DNA of 64,000 nucleotides from contig OZ010578.1 of NCBI GenBank assembly GCA_963932145.1, positions 37,115,725-37,179,724 of the forward strand. The letters are read 5' to 3'. Made by a program: the position numbers and the translations under genes. How positions within the stretch are numbered: the first letter of the stretch is position 1; each line of letters starts with the position of its first letter. This stretch comes from Acanthosepion lycidas (lineage: Eukaryota > Mollusca > Cephalopoda > Sepiida > Sepiidae). The notes under the pieces are model-generated. The model worked only from the letters and a program-made list of their open reading frames with translations, was not told the origin of the DNA and ran no database searches. Shown here piece by piece: positions 46,890 through 57,504 of this stretch.

Positions 46890-47715
46890 GTATTATTAAT
46901 ATTAGTCTTAGGAGAGAAAGAGAAATTATTACTGATCTTAATAGAAAGAAAACTTATAATGCTGGCTGAGAAAAATAGAGAAAGAATTTTCATAATGTTG
47001 GTCTTAAAAGAGATTTTTGTCTTTTTTTTTTTTTAAAAACTTTTGTTTTTAATTTTAATTATATACAATTAAACAAGTTCAAGAAAAAAAAAAAAATTCA
47101 TTTTTAAAAACGTTACCTGCACCAAAGTGTATCTACATTTTCTTTGAAATTATTCAATAACTATCAGTGCATGATGAATGAGGGAGCAGGAATTGTTAAA
47201 GGAGGGTGGAGTACACAAGTCAGGGAATTTAAGAGGGAGAGTTATTTTTTTTTTTTTTTTTTCAATATAAATAGTATGTAAAAACTGGAAGAACATGTTT
47301 ATCTAAACATGTACACATACATCTTTATTTTTTTACTTTTTCAGAAGATGAGTGGAAAGAAGGAAACATTTGACAAGTGTAAAACAGCAAAAAGATAGAT
47401 GAAGAGGAAGTCTAAACTGTTGCAACACTGTATAAAACATACATTTTTTTCCTAACAAAACCTACAATTATATACATCTTTGAGGCAACATCAAATATAA
47501 ATATCCATCTTCAGACTTGTTCCTACTAAGAATGTCATCACTGTTATGTACATTGTTTTTAAAAGAAAGGAAAAACCATCTAATTCTATTAAAATTTAAG
47601 AATGGCAACACAACAAAAATGAAATATAAAAGAAATGTCTGAACATGCTATCATTCGTAATTTAAATATAATTGTCATTTTTATGTACAGGAGGGGATGA
47701 ATTAAAATTATATCC
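46890..47715. other. gene-free AT-rich stretch
   Basis: No feature recognised. Confidence 0.4.
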
Positions 47716-47719
47716 TCTT

Positions 47720-48241
47720 TCAGTATTGTCGGCATTGGAGAACATACATTTTTGTTGAGTCTTGTGATTTCAACCATTTTGTTTTTGTCTCCTTCAAAGA
47801 AAGACTACAGGGATTAAAAGAAAGACTACAGAGATTAAAAGAAATTAACAGCAGATAATCTTTTGGTAAATAGGATTTAGCTGGGGCCAAAGAGCAGCTA
47901 TTGACATTACACTTTTTTTTTGTATTTTGAATGTTTTGCTTAAAATAACAGAAAGTAAGATTAAACAACATTTCAATTCTTAGTGATAGGAGACCAACAA
48001 CACCACACAATGGAATTAAAAAAAACAAAAACAAAAAAAAAAAAACAGTTTTCTTATTTATCAGAGGTGGGGAGATTTTAAGCATTATCAACATTTTCTT
48101 TAAATTCAATGAACTTTGATAAATTTGTAAGTATTTGAACCTCTCTTTCTCTTGTTTTTTTCTTTTTTCAAATTTTATTTTTGATTTGAGAATAGTAATT
48201 TTGAGTTGAGATAAAATTTTCTCAAGGCAGTTACTGTCATT
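47720..48241 (-). other. exon-like open frame, uncertain
   Basis: A frame of about 173 codons is open in AT-rich DNA where such length is uncommon. It begins exactly after a good acceptor-like sequence (TTATTTACTTTGCAG). The first 45 residues (NDSNCLEKILSQLKITILKS and on) are helix-like, with K/E-rich heptad character. Further on the frame runs through poly-Phe encoded by a poly-A/T tract, which argues against real coding there. No strong donor site is seen. It could be a small or alternative exon, or chance. Confidence 0.15.
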
Positions 48242-48249
48242 CTGCAAAG

Positions 48250-48950
48250 TAAATAACTTGAATTAATTTTCTCAATAAATAAATAAAAATCATTTTAAAC
48301 GACTCTGGTTGTTTGAACCAAAGTCTACATTATCTTCAGGTGCAATTCATCTCTTTAGGTTGTGAAAGAATATTAATAATCATCAATCATTTTTTGCCAC
48401 TATTTAAAAGATTTAATATCCATACAATGGAGGATTTTGCAAGCACACAGTTATAATAAGCATCATAAAGTTTGATCATTAAATACTTTGATCTAGACAA
48501 TCATCAAACTGTATAATACACAGTAAAAAAAAAAAAGAAAATATATAGATGAAAAAAGAAAATAAAACCATGATATTGTGTAAAGTAAAAATTAATTATT
48601 CTAGATTAAATTTTAATATCTGGGATAAATTTGACATGTAAGACTAAATGATTAAAAAACTACATAACTAGTCAGTGCTTAGAAAAATCTACAAGTTAAA
48701 ATAAAAGTATACACGAAAACATTCATCATCTACAAAAACATTTAAAAATTGCTTAGTATATTTATATCTATGTACTTATTTACATGGAAGAAAATTAAGG
48801 TATTTCAAAATGTGAAAAGCCAAAATTGATTTTAAGCATATATTTTTTTTAAAATCTCTCAAGAAATACATTAATATCTTTCTTTAGACTTTCAGTAAAC
48901 TTTGACTATCCTGTTTATTTATAGGGATAACAGGTTTTTTTTTTCTTTTT
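48250..48950. other. gene-free AT-rich stretch
   Basis: No feature recognised. Confidence 0.4.
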
Positions 48951-48954
48951 TTTT

Positions 48955-49175
48955 TCTGTAACTGTCTGGGCATTTAGGGGAGTTATAGAACAGTGGTTTG
49001 CTTACTTGTCCACCCTTTCTTCAGTCAAACATCATGGCATATCGAAGCTCAGGGAGAAGTGGATTCATGCCTCCCCACAGGCATTTATGTGAATATAAAT
49101 AAAATCTGCCAGAATTAGAATTTAATTCTCTTTTCAATGCCAATAACTTTTATGTCATGCTAGACTTTGAAAGCT
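48955..49175 (-). mobile_element. SINE-like repeat, second family (tentative)
   Basis: Minus: GTTATTGGCATTGAAAAGAG, AATTAAATTCTAATTCTGGC, GGCATGAATCCACTTCTCCC, ATGCCATGATGTTTGAC, ending CCCCTAAATGCCCAGACAGT. The order of blocks parallels 46430-46660 and the tRNA SINE body. Confidence 0.4.
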
Positions 49176-49226
49176 TATCTTTTTCATCTGACAATACTCT
49201 ATCACCAAATTATATGTATGTATGTA

Positions 49227-49258
<32 letters not shown>

Positions 49259-49270
49259 CACACACACATA

Positions 49271-49574
49271 CAGGGCTGGATTTAGATGAAGTGAGCCCTA
49301 GGCTATTCCACTTATAAGGACCCTCCAAATCCCCCCATTCTCATGAGTAGAGGAAAATGGAAGACTGTTAAATATAACAACTTGAGGAAAGGAGGATGAT
49401 GATGGATGTTTAAAATTGCTCAAGGGCTGTTTAGAGTCTACAATGTGTTATGACAGCATGTGTAAGAAAGACCTATGACAGTGTCAAAAATATTATACAA
49501 TTTAGCTGAAGGCCTCTAGATTTTGAGTTTCTAGGCTTCAGCCTGCTAAGCTTATGGGTAAATCCGGCACCGTG
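49271..49574. mobile_element. hAT-like MITE, copy 2
   Basis: CAGGGCTGGATTTAGATGAA at the left and GGTAAATCCGGCACCGTG at the right; interior as in copy 1 at 20835-21114. Inserted in a GT/TA microsatellite, which lies on both sides. Confidence 0.7.
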
Positions 49575-49588
49575 TGTGTGTGTATGTA

Positions 49589-49591
<3 letters not shown>

Positions 49592-49635
<44 letters not shown>
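49592..49635. repeat. (TA)n microsatellite
   Basis: About 22 TA units. Confidence 0.95.
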
Positions 49636-49636
<1 letters not shown>

Positions 49637-49639
49637 TAA

Positions 49640-50905
49640 AAATGTTAAAAATACTCTGAAGTTTTTCTTTTCTGGTTTAAAGAAAGAAAATTATTTTTAG
49701 CTAATTATAAACAAGCTGAGAGAACATATAAAAAAAGTGGATTTTATTTCTTTGCTAAACCACAGAGTAAATCCGAAACAAAGTAGGGTAGTGAAGAAAT
49801 TGTGGAACATGAAGGTGACAGTGATACTAGTCATTATCAGAGCACTGGGAACAGTCTTGAGAAGCCTAGGAAAAATGGTGGAGAACAGCATTTCAGAAAA
49901 CAGCTAGAATACTAGAGTCCTTTGTCAAAACTTTCTGCTACTTAAATCTGCAGCATAAACAGCCAATTAATAAATAATAACAACATTTTTGTATATTTTG
50001 AAATATTTGAAATGGTGAAATAGAAAATTAAAAATTTTCTTGTAATTAATAACATTTTTTTTTATCATTAACTTGAACTGTAAAAAACTTCTCCACAAGA
50101 TCTAAATATTAGTAGTAGGTATAGACATAAAAAAACATTTACATAAAAACAATTATCCTGAATCTAAAAATATAATGATTGCATTAAAATTTAATCCCTC
50201 TTAAAGAAAAGTTGAGGAAGAAATTAACAAAAAATGTAATAAGTTACATTAATTATAAAAGTTAAACAAATTTAAATTGTTTATATTTCAAATTTGACTT
50301 TTATTTTAAGCTTTCAATTAACTTTTCTGAGAGAACACAAGTTTCTAATTCAATACAAACTCTTTGTTTTTGACGCGGTCAGGTAGGTTTTTCTGCAGCT
50401 TTCTATGTAAATTCCTATCAGGTTGTAGGCTAAGTTCTTCACAACTGGAAAAAGGGCCTTTGAAGAAATATAATTAAAATTAACGTATTATGAAAACAGA
50501 ATTGCATCCCTTATTCAGGGAGAAAACAGCATGCAATAAAAGATTTTGTTTAGTGGTTTATCACTTGTAAAAAAGAAAAAAAAAAACATTTCAATGAAAT
50601 TACTGTATTTTAAAATGTTTTGTTTGAGCAATAAAAAATTAATATATGGTCCAAAACTACTTAGAATCGTATCAGGAATTGAGCAAAAACAGACCAAAGA
50701 GGATAAAAATAAATGAACTTGTAATTGAAGACAAGTTCAATTGATTAAAAATACACCCAATGACCAAGACATCAAGTAGATGATAAGGATAATTACTCTT
50801 ATTGTAATTAATTTTATTTTGTTTTAGAAAATTCTTATTGCTTATTAAATTTTTATTGCTATTGTTAATTACAGGTGGAAATTTTTGTGCACATTTCATG
50901 TCCCA
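49640..50905. other. gene-free AT-rich stretch
   Basis: No feature recognised. Confidence 0.4.
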
Positions 50906-50910
50906 ATTAT

Positions 50911-51082
50911 TTTAAGGTGTGCTATATGGATAAAGTGCTCAATATCAGAGATAGAGCGTATGTAAATATAAAAGTGAACATTGAAGTCAACACGCAGAGG
51001 TGACAGGCTGTTTCATGCTAAATGCAATATTGCATCTATCATGAAACAGTCTGTCACCTCTGAGTGTTGACTTCAATGTTCA

Positions 51083-51137
<55 letters not shown>
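50911..51137. mobile_element. hairpin element, copy 2
   Basis: Arms 50974-51018 and 51040-51083 (GTGAACATTGAAGTCAACAC against GTGTTGACTTCAATGTTCAC, and GAGGTGACAG against CTGTCACCTC) with loop centre ATGCAATATTGCAT. The left leader TTTAAGGTGTGCTAT and the long TA run (51086-51137) are shared with 8070-8345. Confidence 0.7.
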
Positions 51138-51139
<2 letters not shown>

Positions 51140-51690
51140 GTTGTGTCTTGGCAGCAATAATTCTCTCAAACATATTTGGTTAAATAATATGGACAAGTTC
51201 TGTCTATGAATTTTGTTATTTAATTTTTCAAATTTCCGAATTAGTTGTTTCGCATTATCAGTGAATTTGCCAATGTTCATATTTATTATATATTATTTTC
51301 TTTTAGAGTACTTTTGAATGTTGCTACATTCCTTTTCAAGGATTGTTCTGTGTATATTTATGTAAGTGTTTTTTTTCATTCTGGCATTATCATGTTTGAT
51401 GGACCCAATTTCAAGTCACTCAAGGTGATGTCATATCAACAGTCAAACTTCACTATTTGATTTTCATTCCTCTAACGAAAAAGATAATATAGTCACGTAC
51501 AAAAGTACATGGCAAGAAAATAATAAAAAAAAAATTAAAATAATTATGAGCTTTGGCAAATTTACCAATAACACAAAACATCTAACTCATATTTTAAAAA
51601 TTAAAATGAAAATCATTGAAAGACAGAACTTGTCTATATTATTTAAAAGTAAATCTGAACATGTTTTATGTTTTTTGCTACTCACAGTAA
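51130..51690. mobile_element. inverted pair of ORF fragments, Penelope-like (inferred)
   Basis: Minus 51280-51140 encodes MNIGKFTDNAKQLIRKFEKL and then HRQNLSILFNQICLRELLLP. Plus 51547-51680 encodes MSFGKFTNNTKHLTHILKIK and then ERQNLSILF. The two face away from a 265-bp centre. The minus peptide also resembles the peptide of the 26.3-26.6 kb hairpin. A decayed head-to-head element. Confidence 0.5.
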
Positions 51691-51808
51691 AATAAATGTA
51701 CATTTTTTCCTTTTTTAGTTCTTATCTTTCAAATTAGATTTCCCATGTAAAAAAAAAAAAAATACAAAAAAATTAAATAATAAAATTAAAAAAAAAAAAG
51801 AAGAAATA

Positions 51809-51890
51809 TTACCTCTGTCCAATAATAGTTGCTACATTTTTTTACATATTCTATATATTAAATAGAACAACTATTATGGGCCAGAGGTAA
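51809..51890. mobile_element. TA-flanked palindromic MITE, 82 bp
   Basis: TTACCTCTGTCCAATAATAG at the left and CTATTATGGGCCAGAGGTAA at the right, with TA on both sides. Mariner-type target, a family distinct from the MADE1-like one. Confidence 0.8.
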
Positions 51891-52149
51891 TACATTATTT
51901 TTCTTTTAAACTCGTATTTCCAGCTGCCGATTTGAAATTCTATTCAATCAGCAACTTAGAATGATAATTTGAGATAATCATTACAAGAGAAAGTATTTTA
52001 ATACCATATTAAGAGATATATCTAAGAACCTTACTAAGTTTAAGAAATTGATCATTACTACTAATTTTATTGTAACTGTTGTAGTATACCTACAGACGAT
52101 AATGGGTATGTCCCTATTCACATAAATACAGTAGTAAATACTGCATGTT

Positions 52150-52470
52150 GGTCTGCAATTGGAAATTTGTCTCCAGCTGTGCTGGTTAAACTCACTGCCT
52201 CTGGACAGAGAGGATCCCCAGATGAGGCTATGTCGAAGGGCAGAGTCTCATCTCAGGAAACAGCTACCCGATTCCGTTTTAAACGGGGTCTATGGGGAAT
52301 TTTTGGCCGAGCATATGGGCTCAGATACCTCACATTAAATTCGGCCTTGTGCCACATCTGACCACGTGGGGTGGTTCATAGATATCCTGCAGTTGGAGAT
52401 TCATTGTGGAATTCACTTGACTCACATCTCACATCTAGCAGTTGACTACTACTTCTACACGCTACCAGCA
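52150..52470 (-). repeat. single copy of the GC-richer dispersed repeat
   Basis: On minus GTGGCACAAGGCCGAATTTA, ATGTGAGGTATCTGAGCCCA, then AAAAATTCCCCATAGACCCC and GTAGCTGTTTCCTGAGATGA align in order with the units at 9380-10410. The plus frame of 64 codons here is incidental. Confidence 0.6.
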
Positions 52471-52479
52471 AATCTTATA

Positions 52480-53215
52480 TGTGTTTTTCTTGTCATAAGT
52501 ATTAGTGTTCCTTACCAACCTTTGTGTGATTATTCTATTCAGTAACCTTCCCTAGGTTACAACAGTAACTGAAATGATTCTAATCTATTATAAAAATAAT
52601 ATTACCTTCTGTTGCTGATGTTGTTTCAGTAATAAATACTCATAATTTATTACAGACATCTTTGATAAATAAACCTCAATAAAAATATTAACAGTTCTAT
52701 TAACAATCATCTATTCTTTTAATAATGTAATCTTAACTAAACCAATTATGTATTTCATTTTTGAGATGAGGAACTTTCAGCAGAATTTAACAAATGTACC
52801 AGTAAAAACGGTGCATCAAAAAAGACAGTTTTTTTTTCTTGACATTTCTATTAATCCATACTCCCTGGGAAATGTTTATTGTTTTAAAAAGCTATTTTTA
52901 GAATTTTAATTAGACCCGAACATATGAAACTGGATTTATATACATTTTATTTTTTTCTTGAAAATTGACAATATAAATATTAAACACTTTATTTTAATAG
53001 ATTTACAAGAATAATTTTATATCTACATGATTATGAAAACACATGAACCAACTATAATGCAATATTTATTATTTACCATATTATAAAGAAATATGTATGA
53101 AACCACATTTTTTATTCATAAATTTATAAAAGTGACTAAATAATGGAACAAGAAAATTTAAACAAACACAATGAGTAACTGTAATTATAAATTTTGAAAA
53201 TAATGCCTTTTCTGG
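52480..53215. other. gene-free AT-rich stretch
   Basis: No feature recognised. Confidence 0.4.
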
Positions 53216-53221
53216 ACATTA

Positions 53222-53452
53222 TAAAGGGTGTTCCAACAACTTGGACTAATTTTAAACATGAATTAAATTTAAGCATCTAATGGATTTTTTTCTTTTTCTT
53301 TCAGATTTGGTGGACATTTGGGCGATATTATTTTTCACACATAATTGCCATGACTTAAATAACAAGATCCAATATAGAAATAAATAAATTTTCACCAATA
53401 AAACTGATTTATTTACTGCTGACTTTGATCCGTCTTAATGAAACACCCTTTA
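53222..53452. mobile_element. MITE with AAGGGTGTT ends
   Basis: TAAAGGGTGTTCCAA at the left and TGAAACACCCTTTA at the right form short inverted ends with TA at the borders; 231 bp, non-coding. Mariner/Tc1-type borders. Confidence 0.6.
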
Positions 53453-53639
53453 CATTTTCTTCTCAGATTATTTTATATATCTGATTACTTCTAGTTTTAA
53501 TTTTCCAAGTGGGGGGAATCTAAATTTTATATGTTCATCATAAAATGGGCAATTATTTTCTATAATTTTTTGTTGTCAATTCTTGAGAAAAAAAATGTAT
53601 GAATCCAGGGTAAAAGATTAGAATTTGGGCATGTGCAAG

Positions 53640-53945
53640 ATGGTGATTTAAAATTTACATATATCATTTATAATATATTTGAAAATATATTTTTTTTTAT
53701 TTTTATTCAGATATATATTCCCATTTGTGCAAATGCTTGTTGGTTCCTTTTTCTCTGAGAAATACTTAAGATGAAACCAGTTATTCTCTATTGTTTGAGT
53801 ATGAAAACAAAATGAGCCTTTTCTGAAATAAATCTTTTTCCTACAAATGGTTTTAGCACATTTCCAAAAACATCTATCAGAACAACTTTTGGATGCCAAG
53901 GTCATACTGCAGCCACAAGTTTTGCAATTAACATGTTTTCTTTCA
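53640..53945 (-). mobile_element. Merlin/ISXO2-like transposase zinc-ribbon remnant
   Basis: Minus reading HVNCKTCGCSMTLASKSCSD, RCFWKCAKTICRKKIYFRKG and SFCFHT matches the N-terminal zinc ribbon (CxxCG..M.L....D...W.C....C.K..SIRKGSFF) of ISXO2-like DDE transposases, which in animals belong to Merlin. The catalytic part is not seen downstream. No terminal repeats found. Confidence 0.5.
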
Positions 53946-53949
53946 AAAA

Positions 53950-55250
53950 ATTAAAAAAAAAAGTTCTAGCAAATTTTCTACTTTCATTTTTATGCATGTG
54001 AATTATGACCCCAATTCTAGATTTTACAAAATCAAGTTTCACATATTTAAATTTTATTAAAATTCTAAAACTAGCTTTTTTAAAACAAATTTTTGTTAGC
54101 ATATCAACCTGTATGGGTTATTTAATGCCAAAATCTAAATATTTTGTACACAACTTTTTGATTTCAACTATGGATATCTTGTACATAATTTTATACATTG
54201 AGAGTAAACATGTTTTATGGATATAGTTTGTAGCTGATCTATTGTAGGTGTTTTATGTTTTGGTATAAACCTATTTCTTTAAGTTAGGACATTATGTTGA
54301 TGGTTTCAGTATTTTGAAATAGTTTTCTCATATTTCCTTGTAGCATTTAAGGCTAAAATGTGTTAAAATTCAGTTAAAATGTGTTTCAGCATGATTAAAA
54401 TAATGAAAATTGCTAAATATACAGTAATAATAATGGTGTCATGAGAAAAATCAGCATTTTGACACCTTTTTTATAGGTACATTTGTTAAACATTGTTAAA
54501 TTGTCAATATAATTTATTGAACTTATTGTACAATTTAAATAAATAAAACATATTCTCAATTCCTCATCTCGAAAGTGAAATACAGAATTAATAAAATGTA
54601 ATAGGAACCTGTCATAATAATCAAATGTTGAAATCCATCTGATATTAAATACAAAGGCTTCAAAAATACACCACTTGTCCTTTTGGCTGCTGGTGTAGTG
54701 GATATTGTTAATAATGGGTTTAATAGATTAAAGTATATTGACTAAATTTGTTAGATAATAAATTTAAAATTTATCCATCATTGTTTGGACTATTGAACCT
54801 TTTTGTATACTTGCTGTCATTGCTAATACAGCTTTTTGGATGATCTATTCTGAAGTCTTTGTCAGGTATATTCTTTGAAATAAAAAAAAGAAAAGAAAGG
54901 GAACGTCTTTCTTGTAGAAAAAGAAAAAAATGGTGATGGAAATTGGTTACTAGTATAAAAACTAGAACAATTTCTTAATACTAGATACATCCTGATGAGT
55001 CCAACATCCATTTTACTAAGCAAAGAAGACCAGTGTCAAAATCTGTACATTTTCTGTCACTGTTTTTTTTTTTTTTTTTTTTCCTGAGACTCAGAACTCA
55101 AGTATAGAGATGACACAAGAGTTAAAAGATCCATCATGGTAGATTTTGCTGAATGGAAAAAACATGATGAATTAAATAATCTTGTAGTCAAATATTTTTT
55201 TTTTTCTAGAAGAAAGAATTTTTTTCTTTTTTTTTTTTTCTCTCAGAGAA
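53950..55250. other. gene-free AT-rich stretch
   Basis: T run at 55065-55082; no gene seen. CCTGATGAGTCC near 54996 starts like a hammerhead core but has no matching second half. Confidence 0.4.
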
Positions 55251-55255
55251 TATGC

Positions 55256-55287
55256 CTGATGAGGGCTGAAGAAGAAATCAACCAAAA
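55256..55287 (+). other. hammerhead-like motif relic
   Basis: CTGATGA (canonical core) followed by GGGCTGA ... ATCAACC as an imperfect stem II, then AAAA in place of GAAA and ATATGTTAACATCAGC, with an ATGTTAACAT palindrome where stem III would be. Homologous to 17429-17460. Confidence 0.3.
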
Positions 55288-55319
55288 TATGTTAACATCA
55301 GCAATTAGGAAAAGAAATG

Positions 55320-56243
55320 TTTCAGTATGTTATAGACATTAAATTTATAATTTGTTTCAGTATTCATTTGTTTTTTTCTTTTAAATCTTATCTTTTCTTT
55401 CAATTGTGCCACCGAACTAAATTAGCTTATCGATCTTGTTTGCCTCTTTAGAATTCTTCTAAATGCACAAAAATAATGTTGATAATTTCATGAATATCCT
55501 TCTTAATCAAAGGCTCCAGTTTGTTTGTTTTTTGTTTTTTTTTAATTATTAAATTTAGTTGAATGACAAAAATTTTCAATAAATTTCCATTGATTGAACA
55601 ATTGATGTACCTGATATTTAGTTTGTATACTTAATGTGTGGTTTTATAAAATAAAATTGTGCTGAATGAATTGTATATATGTATGCTTGTGAGTCCATCA
55701 ATTCTGTTATGCATAAATAGACATTGCTTGTTACATTTTCTTTCATTTTGATTAAAATCTAAGAAAAAAAGATCACTTTTTATAAATAGATACTTAGATA
55801 TTTCATGTTGAACCATCTAATACATGAGTGAAGTATGAAAGAATATAGTACTATTTGCCATAGAGTTCTTATATTATAAAAAAACAAAAAATAAAAAAAA
55901 GAATTAAGATTGATTTAAATATAAATTTATAATTTAAATTCATACATAATATATTTTTCAATAAATATAAAAGATAATTGTTTTTTTTGTTTTTTTTTAA
56001 AAATATCTATTTGAATGATAATATTGAAATGGTTTTAAGAAAAGAAAATGTTTTTTCATACTCACATGTATAATTTTTTTTATAATAATGAAAATGCAGT
56101 GACGAGATTTGGTAAACATAAAAAAAAAAAACAGACACACACTGACAGACACATAAACAAAATAAAGATATCAATTTTCCTGCCAAGTTAAGATTCAATA
56201 GTTTTGGACCAGAAAGAAAAGCTATTTTCTTGCTATACTTCTG

Positions 56244-56276
<33 letters not shown>

Positions 56277-56535
56277 AAGGATTTACTTACAAAAAAAAAA
56301 AAAAAAAAAGAAAAGGAAAAAAGAAAAGGAAAAAAGAAGAAAAAAAAAAAAGTCCTTCAAAACCCAGAAACACTTAAATTTTTAAATTTTAAAATGAAAA
56401 AAAAAAAAATTAAAAAATTTACAATTTTTTCTTTCTTTCATTTTTTTTTTTTTTAAGTCTTAAGATTTTTTAAAAGTTTCTTTCTTGTTCATTTTCTTCA
56501 TTTTTTTTTCCCCAAACAAAAAGTTTGCACATTTT
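55320..56535. other. AT-rich stretch, possible 3' UTR or downstream DNA of the host gene
   Basis: Long T and A runs at 56244-56272 and 56291-56309 and A/G-rich DNA to 56352. Lies downstream of the minus-strand stop codon. Confidence 0.4.
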
Positions 56536-56537
56536 TC

Positions 56538-56543
56538 TTTTAT
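56538..56543 (-). promoter_or_regulatory. possible polyadenylation signal AATAAA
   Basis: AATAAA on the minus strand lies about 14 bases after the stop codon of the terminal exon. That is very close, so a longer 3' UTR through the A/T-homopolymer-rich DNA below 56.5 kb is equally possible. Confidence 0.25.
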
Positions 56544-56556
56544 TTTCTTCTTTCAC

Positions 56557-57380
56557 TTATTCTCTCAGTGCCATTTCACGCTCAAGCTTCTTAATCTTTA
56601 ACTGATGATATCTTTTTTGAGCCTCAACCCTTTGCGAGTCCACCCCATAGTAAGCAAGCTGTGCCTCAATTCTCTTTTTCTCCATCTTATATAAATTGGT
56701 TTCTGCCTCAATTCTGTGCTTGTCAGCAACCATAGTATCGAGTTCCAATTTTGTGAGTTCATCAGTTGATTGAGATTTTCGTTTCCTGCCTGCTGCAATA
56801 GAGAGTCTACTCATCAGTGGTGCATCGTCAAATGGGGGTCGTCGGCCAGGTTCTACAATATCAGGAATGTCTCTATCTGTCTGTATTCCCATCTCATGAG
56901 TTCGGAAAAAAAATTCACCAACACCGAAATCACGAGTTCTAAGGCTTGGGCCCACAGCGACTTCATGTGTTATTACTGCTGGTTTCATGTATTCATAAAA
57001 TCTTATGGGTGACGTTGCAGTGTTTTTGGTTCGAATTGTATGGTGTCGGTTGGCTGATTCGATAGTTCTGAAGTGAGTTTCAATAACTGGTGGCCTTTCA
57101 GGAGCCTTAAAGTTTGCAGCAACGGCAATGTCATGTGTTTGTAGCTTGGCGCTGATGCAAACGTCACGTTTCCGGACATTAGCAGTCATTGTTGCAACGT
57201 CGTGCATAATTGGCTTTGTGACACTTGGGGTTCTTGGTACAGTGCCCACATCACGGAATCTGATTGGTTCTTGGTATTCAGATTTTGTTTCTATTGTTTG
57301 TGTTGAGACATTAGATGTTGCTGGAGAATTAGTCTGTGTGCCATCTTCAGCTAGTGGTCCAAGTCCATATTTAATGTTGT
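56557..57380 (-). CDS. 3'-terminal coding exon, repeat and coiled-coil protein with LC8-type motifs
   Basis: Open frame of 273 codons plus TAA, read from a splice acceptor (AG at 57381-57382 after a T-rich tract); the first two bases complete a codon begun upstream, so the intron is phase 1. Residues 1-43 are low-complexity and hold two TQT motifs (GTQT near 13, STQT near 25). Residues about 41-168 hold seven degenerate repeats of the form [T/K/M/F]-[H/R]-[D/E]-[V/I/F/M]-[A/G/C]-[V/T/I], several 11-12 residues apart, ending in GIQTDRDI (164-171). A basic patch GRKRK (about 187-191) may be a nuclear signal. Residues 196-273 are a highly charged helix rich in K, E, R, L and Q, likely a coiled coil. 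GIQTDRDI resembles the LC8 (DYNLL) binding site GIQVDRDL of neuronal NO synthase, and TQT is the standard LC8 anchor. Composition and codon use differ sharply from the AT-rich flanks. I do not recognise the family. Tails like this occur in Myb/SANT-like proteins, but no such domain is visible here. Confidence 0.85.
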
Positions 57381-57398
57381 CTGGAAATAAAACAAGAA
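57381..57398 (-). other. splice acceptor of terminal exon
   Basis: On the minus strand the sequence runs CTTGTTTTATTTCCAG directly before the open frame, a good polypyrimidine tract plus AG. The frame stays open from the acceptor to the stop, which fixes the exon start better than any internal start codon. Confidence 0.75.
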
Positions 57399-57504
57399 AA
57401 AGACAAATAAAATTACAATCTTATGGTTAATAATTTATCAAGAAAATATGTCACTAAAACACAGATAGATTTTTTTTTTTGTTTGAGATGATTGACCTGT
57501 ATTA

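Noticed and set aside
54995-55010. Hammerhead core CTGATGAGTCC
   Set aside because: The first half matches well, but no GGAC-GAAAC partner follows within a plausible distance.
57128-57430. 100-codon plus-strand open frame
   Set aside because: Lies opposite the spliced host exon, which has the better composition and a splice acceptor.
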